A program made the translations under genes and the position numbers. This document shows positions 58,738 through 64,000 of a stretch of 64,000 nucleotides of DNA, one piece after another (position 1 is the stretch's first letter; each line of letters starts with the position of its first letter). A model generated the notes under the pieces. That model did no database searches. It was not told the origin of the DNA and saw nothing but the letters and a program-made list of their open reading frames with translations. Source of the stretch: Catalimonadaceae bacterium JC749 (GTDB taxonomy: Bacteria > Bacteroidota > Bacteroidia > Cytophagales > Cyclobacteriaceae); the NCBI GenBank assembly GCA_021730635.1, contig JAJNNC010000006.1, positions 124,001 to 188,000 of the forward strand, read 5' to 3'.

Positions 58738-60111
58738 ATGAAAACTACCAGAAGAGATTTTTTAAAAAATGCCAGCATTGTCAGCCTAGGTTTTTTGGGA
58801 TTGCACCGGATGATAGAAACCCAGGCCTGGGCTGCCTCCACTGTTGGTTATGGCCCTCTGCAACCTGATCCACAAGGTATCTTATCCTTACCAAAGGGTT
58901 TTTCTTACCGGGTGATCTTCAAACAGGGCACGCCCATGACCGACGGCTTCCTGAGTCCCGAACTGCCTGATGGAATGGCTGCCTTTGCCGGCGGAAAAGA
59001 TCAGGTCATCCTCATCCGAAATCATGAAATCAGTCCGGGAAGTGATAAAGGACCTTACGGTCAGGATCCTCAGTTATTGAAAAAAATCGACCGCCGGAAA
59101 GTATATGATTTTGGCAGTGGCCTTACTCCTTCAGCCGGAGGCACCACGACTTTGGTGTATAATGAAAAAACCGGACAGGTAGAAACTTCCTACCTGAGCC
59201 TGACGGGTACCAACCGCAACTGTGCCGGCGGTATGACTCCCTGGAATAGCTGGATTACCTGTGAAGAAAATACAAATAGGGCCGACGGCACAATGGAAAA
59301 AGACCATGGCTTCAATTTTGAAGTACCGGCCTCTACGAAAATATCACTGACAGATCCTGTTCCTCTGAAAGACATGGGCCGTTTCAACCATGAAGCCGTA
59401 GCGGTAGACCCCTCCACTAGTATTGTCTACCAAACAGAAGATCGTCCGGATGGCCTGATTTACCGCTATGTGCCCCGGGTACCCCAACAGCTACACAAGG
59501 GAGGTAAACTGCAGGTGCTGGCTCTCAAAGCACAAAACAGTTTTGATACCCGCAACTGGCCGGATCTGACGACTCCTAAAATGACCCAAAATCAGCCCAT
59601 GGAAGTCAGCTGGCTGGATATAGATAAGGTATTGTCTCCGGAAGATGATCTCCGGTATCGGGGCTTTGACAAAGGGGCAGCCCGTTTTGCCCGTGGGGAA
59701 GGGATGTGGTATGGAAAAGGAGAAATTTTCTTTGCCTGTACCAATGGTGGCGCTATCAGCAGTGGTCAGATCTTTCGCTATCTACCCAGTCCTTATGAAG
59801 GTACTTCCCGTGAAAAGGAAGCACCGGGTAAGCTGGAGTTATTTTTAGAGACCCAGGATACCAATATTCTAAAAAGCTGTGATAATCTGACAGTATCTCC
59901 CTGGGGAGATTTAGTCATCTGCGAAGATGATCCTCATCCATTTTTGGTGGGCATTACCCCACAAGGGCAGTGTTATAAGTTAGGTGAAAATGTTGGCTTT
60001 CCTTCAGAGCTTGCCGGAGGCGTCTTTTCTCCTTCCGGCCAGACCTATTTTGTCAACATACAGGGCGCAGGCCTCACGCTAGCGATCACCGGCCCCTGGA
60101 AAAAGGCATAG
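58738..60111 (+). CDS. PhoX-family phosphatase-like protein, Tat-exported
   Basis: 457-residue protein with a twin-arginine signal (TTRRDFLKNASIVSLGFLGL) and the PhoX/DUF839 beta-propeller: DGMAAFAGGKDQVILIRNHE, TPSAGGTTTLVYN, AGGMTPWNSWITCEENTN, HGFNFEVPAST, MGRFNHEAVAVDPSTSIVYQ, TEDRPDGLIYRYVP, GEIFFACTNGGA, LVICEDDPHPFLVGI and NIQGAGLTLAITGPW. Acidic metal ligands of PhoX (Glu/Asp in RNHE, CEEN, HEAV, EDRPDG) are present, consistent with a Ca/Fe-dependent phosphomonoesterase secreted to the periplasm. No Pho-box-like element was identified. Confidence 0.92.
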   Translation: MKTTRRDFLKNASIVSLGFLGLHRMIETQAWAASTVGYGPLQPDPQGILSLPKGFSYRVIFKQGTPMTDGFLSPELPDGMAAFAGGKDQVILIRNHEISPGSDKGPYGQDPQLLKKIDRRKVYDFGSGLTPSAGGTTTLVYNEKTGQVETSYLSLTGTNRNCAGGMTPWNSWITCEENTNRADGTMEKDHGFNFEVPASTKISLTDPVPLKDMGRFNHEAVAVDPSTSIVYQTEDRPDGLIYRYVPRVPQQLHKGGKLQVLALKAQNSFDTRNWPDLTTPKMTQNQPMEVSWLDIDKVLSPEDDLRYRGFDKGAARFARGEGMWYGKGEIFFACTNGGAISSGQIFRYLPSPYEGTSREKEAPGKLELFLETQDTNILKSCDNLTVSPWGDLVICEDDPHPFLVGITPQGQCYKLGENVGFPSELAGGVFSPSGQTYFVNIQGAGLTLAITGPWKKA

Positions 60112-60325
60112 AGACTGCGACTGGCGAATACGACAACTTCATTATATCTTAATATTCGCTTAACCTAAAAGAAACATTTTCCTTATACCTTTACTCTTGC
60201 AGATTATGATTTTCATAATGGACGTTCACAAAGAGCTGGGAGTCACTTCCGGCTTTTTGTTTGTTAAAGGAAAGCCAAGGAGAAGGAACCTCTCTTCCTG
60301 TCTTTTTAAAGATAATATAGATTAG

Positions 60326-61309
60326 TCAGATTTTGAAGGTTTCCCCAACGGCCAGCATTTTTAAAGTGCCTCCTATCCTATTTTCCTGCTGATATTGTTT
60401 TAATATCCGAACGGGTTCGCCGAGGGGTTCGTCCGACAAATCATAGGTGCCATAGTGCATCGGAATCATGACTTTTCCCTGTAAATCCTGAAAAGCCTTC
60501 ACCGCCTCCTGCGGACTCATATGGGCTGGCTGCATGATAAAGGAGGGTTTGTAGGCACCTACCGGCATCAGACAAATATCCGGCGCGCCCACCTTTTCCC
60601 TGATTTCCTTAAAGTGCCCTGCATAACCAGAGTCTCCCGCAAAATAAATGGACTGCTGGGGTGTTCTGATCAAGAAACTACCCCATAAGTTTTGGTTAAA
60701 GTCGGTCAGTCCACGCCGGTTCCAATGCTTGGCAGGCAGAAAATACAGGTCCAGGGTATCCACCTTGTATTGCTGCCACCAGCCAGCCTCCTGGTAAGCG
60801 ACCTGGTGTTTCCTTTTGCCAAATAGATCGCTGATCTTCAAGGGGAGCAACAGTTGCATCTGAGGGTTTTGATGCATGAGCTGGCTGATAGAATCCTTAT
60901 CAAAATGATCCCGATGTCCATGGGATATCAGCATATAGTCCAGTCCCAGCATTTCTTTGATAGAACAGGGTAAACCCACTTTTCGCTTAACAATGGGCAG
61001 GTCTTTCAGACAGGGATCTGTGATCATCTGAATGCCGTTGACCCGAATAAAAAAGGAGGCATGCCCCAGCCATACAATCATATTATCCTGACCGCTGAGA
61101 AAAGAACGTCCTGGCACCACATTGACCCTGAACGAGTCCTTTTCCTTTTCCAGCTTTTGAGGATTTTTGGAAAGTTGCCATCGGAGCACTTTTCGATAAG
61201 AGGCCTCGCTGGTCATACCATCGGCACGAAATTGGCCCTTGTCAAATAGATTACCTTTAAAATCCGGATCAATGGTGTTGAGTTCAGGATTTAACAGATA
61301 GGTCGCCAT
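60326..61309 (-). CDS. MBL-fold metallo-hydrolase (UlaG/NAPE-PLD-like)
   Basis: Cytosolic metal-dependent hydrolase of 327 aa. The N-terminal strand contains VWLGHASFFIRVNGIQMITD then PCLKDLP. The metal motif is HxHxDH in LISHGHRDHFDKDSI, followed by PAKHWNRRGLTD, YFAGDSGYAGHF (bridging Asp) and IPMHYGTYDLS (last His). The layout is that of UlaG- and NAPE-PLD-like enzymes, which cut phosphodiester or lactone bonds. No signal peptide. Isolated gene, flanked by regions of about 215 bases with no gene. Confidence 0.92.
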   Translation of the reverse strand: MATYLLNPELNTIDPDFKGNLFDKGQFRADGMTSEASYRKVLRWQLSKNPQKLEKEKDSFRVNVVPGRSFLSGQDNMIVWLGHASFFIRVNGIQMITDPCLKDLPIVKRKVGLPCSIKEMLGLDYMLISHGHRDHFDKDSISQLMHQNPQMQLLLPLKISDLFGKRKHQVAYQEAGWWQQYKVDTLDLYFLPAKHWNRRGLTDFNQNLWGSFLIRTPQQSIYFAGDSGYAGHFKEIREKVGAPDICLMPVGAYKPSFIMQPAHMSPQEAVKAFQDLQGKVMIPMHYGTYDLSDEPLGEPVRILKQYQQENRIGGTLKMLAVGETFKI

Positions 61310-61527
61310 GGGTTAAGAATCTAACTATCAAAAATTTTTATTCAAGAAGGTACGTCTATAGACGATAAGCTTTCTCTCTTATTGCATTCCCTTCCTTTTC
61401 TTAAAAAGCAAAATTGTCCTGATTGGTTATAAATTCTTATTAAATTCAGAAAATTGATCAATCATGTCTGCCTTTTACATAGCTTTATTATTTTAGCGAC
61501 TTTGTAAATTTTTAACCCCTCAACATT

Positions 61528-62358
61528 ATGCTGGAAGATTTTGATTTCTCTGCCACTCTGGCGGAGTTTGGCGATTTGGCGGCGCTTTACATTCCCCGGT
61601 TCATCTTAGCCATTATTACGCTTATTGTTGGCTTGGCACTCATCAAAAGAATTGTGAAATCCCTGCAAAACATTTTAACCAAACGGGAAGTAGATCCCTC
61701 CCTGGTTCCTTTCCTTTCCGGACTGCTCAAAGCCCTGCTCATCATCGTGCTCATCATCAGCATTGCCGGGATGGTGGGTATAGAAACCACCTCTTTCGTC
61801 GCCGTACTGGGAGCGGCAGGCCTGGCCATTGGTTTGGCCTTACAGGGTAGCCTTTCTAATTTTGCCGGGGGTATCCTGATTCTAATCATGAAACCCTTTC
61901 GGGTGGGAGATGTCATTGAAGCTCAGGGGGTAACAGCCCTTGTCACAGAAATCCAGATCTTCCATACCGTTCTAAAATCTTATGATAACAAAACCATTAT
62001 CCTACCCAATGGCCCCCTCTATAATGATAAAATTATTAATTACTCAACCGAACCTACCCGCTTGGTAGAATGGATATTTGGTATCAGTTATAGTGATGAT
62101 ATAGACCAAGCGAGGCAAATTATCAAAGACATTGTGTTTACTGACGAACGGGTGATTGAGAAGGATAATCCTTATATCAATTTATCAGAACTGGCCAACA
62201 GCTCGGTCAATCTGAAGGTAAGAGCCCGGGTTAATCAGCCCGACTACTGGAATTTATTTTTTGAGGTCAATGAAAAAGTCAAGAAAGCTTTTGACCGGGA
62301 AGGTATCACAATTCCCTTTCCTCAGGTGGATGCTCATATTTTTGAAGAAAAAAAGTGA
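61528..62358 (+). CDS. MscS-family mechanosensitive ion channel
   Basis: 276-residue inner-membrane channel. Three N-terminal helices (about 17-38, 60-83, 90-115); the third is the pore-lining helix, GAAGLAIGLALQGSLSNFAG, with the Ala/Gly pattern of MscS TM3. The beta domain follows (ILIMKPFRVGDVIEAQGVTA; SYDNKTIILPNGPLYNDKII), then the mixed C-terminal domain ending GITIPFPQVDAHIFE. The length equals that of E. coli MscS. It would open on hypo-osmotic shock to release solutes. Confidence 0.96.
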   Translation: MLEDFDFSATLAEFGDLAALYIPRFILAIITLIVGLALIKRIVKSLQNILTKREVDPSLVPFLSGLLKALLIIVLIISIAGMVGIETTSFVAVLGAAGLAIGLALQGSLSNFAGGILILIMKPFRVGDVIEAQGVTALVTEIQIFHTVLKSYDNKTIILPNGPLYNDKIINYSTEPTRLVEWIFGISYSDDIDQARQIIKDIVFTDERVIEKDNPYINLSELANSSVNLKVRARVNQPDYWNLFFEVNEKVKKAFDREGITIPFPQVDAHIFEEKK

Positions 62359-62364
62359 TATATT

Positions 62365-62393
62365 ATATCGAAAAAATTCATAAATTTCGATAT
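62365..62393 (+). repeat. Inverted repeat overlapping a start codon
   Basis: ATATCGAAA (62365-62373) pairs perfectly with TTTCGATAT (62385-62393). The right arm includes the first two bases of the ATG of the DUF3078 gene (62392). It may limit translation of that gene or act as a weak terminator after the channel gene. Confidence 0.45.
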
Positions 62394-63303
62394 GAAGATC
62401 TATATACTTGTAATAGCGCTGGTCGGATGGCCAGCCTTTCTTTTTGCGCAGGATAATTCTCCCAAAGATACGACCCTCCACTACCTCGATGTGGATAGCA
62501 CTTGGTGGAATGCCATACAATTTGGGGTAAATTTCTCTCAGGCCTCCTTTAGCGAAAACTGGTCAGCCGGTGGTGTGAATTCTTTTGCCTTAAATTCTCT
62601 TTTTAATTACCAATTGCACTACCAAAGCAATCCCTGGTCCTGGGATAATCAGATAGAGGTCCTGTATGGTCTGGTAAAAAATGCGGATCAGGATGTCAGA
62701 AAAAGCCAGGACCGTATCTTTGTGGATACTAAAATAGGTTACAACATAGCAGAAGATTGGAGTGGATTTTTGTCGGTAAATTTTCTGAGTCAGCTGGCAC
62801 CCGGATACCGGTATCTTGAAGATGCACAGGGAGACGAAGATGCGGTTACCATTTCCCGGTTCATGGCTCCTGGTTTTCTGACGACTTCGTTGGGCTTTGA
62901 GTATAAGCCAACAGACTACTTCTGGTTGCGCTTAAGCCCGTTTGCCCCCAGATTGACTTTTGTTACTGACCAAACGCTGTACCTCAACCGGGAAGAAGAA
63001 AAAAACTTTGGCGTACCCATCGGAGAAACCGTTCGGTACGAATGGCTGGCTTCTCAGTTAGTCGCTGAGCTCAACAAAAATCTTACGGAAAACATCAATT
63101 TACAGACAAGATACATGCTTTTTGCCAGCTATGAGAGCCTGGCTGTTGATAGCCTGGATCACCGTCTGGATTTTGCTTTCAATGCCAAGCTCACGGAGTA
63201 TATCAATTTTAGTATGGGTGCCATTCTGTTGTATGATATAGACCAGGATAACAGCCTGCAGATTGGTCAAACCATGGGGATTGGTTTTCTGCTTCAACAA
63301 TAA
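62392..63303 (+). CDS. DUF3078 family outer-membrane beta-barrel protein
   Basis: 303-residue secreted protein (signal VIALVGWPAFLFAQ) of the Bacteroidota DUF3078 family: FGVNFSQASFSENWSAGGVN, SFALNSLFNYQLHYQSNPWS, WDNQIEVLYGLV, QDRIFVDTKIGYNIAED. The later part alternates strands (PTDYFWLRLSPFAPRLTFVT; NLQTRYMLFASYESLAVDSL), ending in an outer-membrane-type strand (GQTMGIGFLLQQ). Function unknown. It begins 33 bases after the MscS gene, with the intervening inverted repeat. Confidence 0.88.
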   Translation: MKIYILVIALVGWPAFLFAQDNSPKDTTLHYLDVDSTWWNAIQFGVNFSQASFSENWSAGGVNSFALNSLFNYQLHYQSNPWSWDNQIEVLYGLVKNADQDVRKSQDRIFVDTKIGYNIAEDWSGFLSVNFLSQLAPGYRYLEDAQGDEDAVTISRFMAPGFLTTSLGFEYKPTDYFWLRLSPFAPRLTFVTDQTLYLNREEEKNFGVPIGETVRYEWLASQLVAELNKNLTENINLQTRYMLFASYESLAVDSLDHRLDFAFNAKLTEYINFSMGAILLYDIDQDNSLQIGQTMGIGFLLQQ

Positions 63304-63389
63304 GCCGGCCTTACACAGCATACAAGGGGCTAGGCAGGTTCTTAGACAGAATGAGCCTGCCTCCTGTCACACAGGAAAGGGTTGAAAAC

Positions 63390-63689
63390 TTATTCTTTCT
63401 GGTGACGGGGCATCGTTTTTATCTTGCCCTGACTGTCGATGATTGAAGGCGTCGCTTCTTCCTGAATCTCCTGCTGTTTTCGCAGTTGATACAACTGGCT
63501 TTGTACGCGTCGCCTTACCTGTATACAATGATTCAAATCAAAAGTCAGTTCTTCCACCTTCTTGGACTGCCTGTCATACAGGCGCTGTAATAGCCTGCTT
63601 CTTCTCCTTTCAAAGAGGACCCCGATCTTGTAACCCAGAAAAGTTGAGACAGCCAACATAAAGACAATCTCAAGTATAGCTTGTGTCAT
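63390..63689 (-). CDS. Small membrane-anchored coiled-coil protein, unknown function
   Basis: 99-residue protein with one N-terminal membrane helix (TQAILEIVFMLAVSTFLGYK) followed by a basic, helical region likely to form a coiled coil (FERRRSRLLQRLYDRQSKKV; QVRRRVQSQLYQLRKQQEIQ). Nothing in it matches a known enzyme. It starts eight bases after the stop of the OmpA-family gene on the same strand, so the two are probably co-transcribed and it may help anchor or assemble that protein's envelope function. Confidence 0.65.
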   Translation of the reverse strand: MTQAILEIVFMLAVSTFLGYKIGVLFERRRSRLLQRLYDRQSKKVEELTFDLNHCIQVRRRVQSQLYQLRKQQEIQEEATPSIIDSQGKIKTMPRHQKE

Positions 63690-63697
63690 TGTTTCAA

Positions 63698-64000
63698 TCA
63701 GTCAATTTGAATTTCCACTCTGTAATTTTGTTGCCGCTTCTGCCGGGTTTCTTCCGTTGTGACAGGGTTTGCATTCCCCCTGGAATTGGTACGGATTTGC
63801 TGGGAAGGTATACCCGATTCGCTCAATAACTGACGGACCGCATCGGCCTGCATTTTTCCCACTCTAAAATTGTTTTCTTTGTTGCCGGTATCATCAGTAT
63901 GTCCCAACAAGGTAATCATTTTATCGGGATAAGCTGCCAGGTATACACTTAAATCCTGCACATATTCCCGTATAGAATCATCTATGATGGGGTCAAAAGA
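63698..64000 (-). CDS. OmpA-family C-terminal domain protein (runs off window)
   Basis: The reading frame is open from the right window edge, so only the last 100 residues are seen. They form an OmpA peptidoglycan-binding domain: FDPIIDDSIREYVQDLSVYL, MITLLGHTDDTGNKENNFRV, GKMQADAVRQLLSESGIPSQ, QIRTNSRGNANPVTTEETRQ. The Asp and Arg that contact diaminopimelate correspond to HTDDTG and ...NNFRVGKMQADAV. The N-terminal part outside the window could be a beta-barrel or a repeat domain. An internal GTG at 63961 is not the true start. Confidence 0.9.
   Translation of the reverse strand, partial: SFDPIIDDSIREYVQDLSVYLAAYPDKMITLLGHTDDTGNKENNFRVGKMQADAVRQLLSESGIPSQQIRTNSRGNANPVTTEETRQKRQQNYRVEIQID

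Overview
The window looks like chromosome from a member of the Bacteroidota, most likely an aerobic Cytophagales-type bacterium. Indicators are an ECF sigma/FecR/SusC-type TonB receptor cassette, many secreted lipoproteins with a short hydrophobic run ending in Cys, DUF1080, DUF5690, DUF5777 and DUF3078 proteins, an SprB-type repeat protein, and a Bacteroidota promoter (TTTG, then TAnnTTTG) in front of a cobalamin riboswitch. GC is moderate and coding density is high. I saw no tRNA, rRNA, CRISPR array, intact insertion sequence or prophage. The organism is inferred from gene content only.

Layout. (1) 1-20306, minus strand: a polysaccharide-utilization locus. Transcription runs right to left through a GH29 fucosidase, a beta-propeller glycosidase, a large alpha-glucuronidase-like glycosidase, an MGH1-like glycosidase, a GH28 polygalacturonase, a GH95 fucosidase, two DUF1080 proteins and a GH65-like enzyme. 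It then reaches an ECF sigma factor, a FecR anti-sigma factor and a SusC-type receptor cut by the window edge. The enzyme set suggests a fucosylated pectic glycan. (2) 20307-27501, minus strand: a gene-poor, coding-like but broken stretch, then housekeeping genes (class III aminotransferase, DUF5690 transporter, PHP phosphatase, SMR exporter, nitrilase-family hydrolase, 2H phosphoesterase, small membrane protein). (3) 27725-33230, plus strand: a TonB-plug-only lipoprotein, an ECF sigma factor with a membrane-anchored beta-barrel partner, then two secreted proteins with CX4CH haem-like motifs, a YceI protein and a DUF5777 barrel.

(4) 33965-38509, plus strand: LhgO, followed by the most striking locus. 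A 27-codon leader with seven Cys codons overlaps one arm of an antiterminator that competes with a strong terminator. Downstream lie cysM, a JAMM peptidase (mec), a ubiquitin-like sulfur carrier (cysO) and a MoeZ-type activating enzyme. This is the protein-thiocarboxylate route to cysteine known from Mycobacterium, here apparently under cysteine-responsive transcription attenuation. (5) 38594-46008: a one-lobe solute-binding lipoprotein with a CDF transporter, phosphoketolase, dodecin, an amidohydrolase and small stress-type proteins.

(6) 46205-52771, plus strand: promoter and cobalamin riboswitch, then btuF, btuC, btuD, btuB and a BtuG-like beta-propeller lipoprotein, a complete B12 uptake operon with overlapping genes. 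(7) 52772-64000: mixed genes (TraB/DUF5694-like lipoprotein, DUF885 metallopeptidase, aldo/keto reductase, YdcF family, PhoX, MBL hydrolase, MscS channel, DUF3078 protein, and an OmpA-family protein cut by the right edge).

All calls come from reading motifs and gene order. No database search was run, so family names without a stated motif are recognition-level only.
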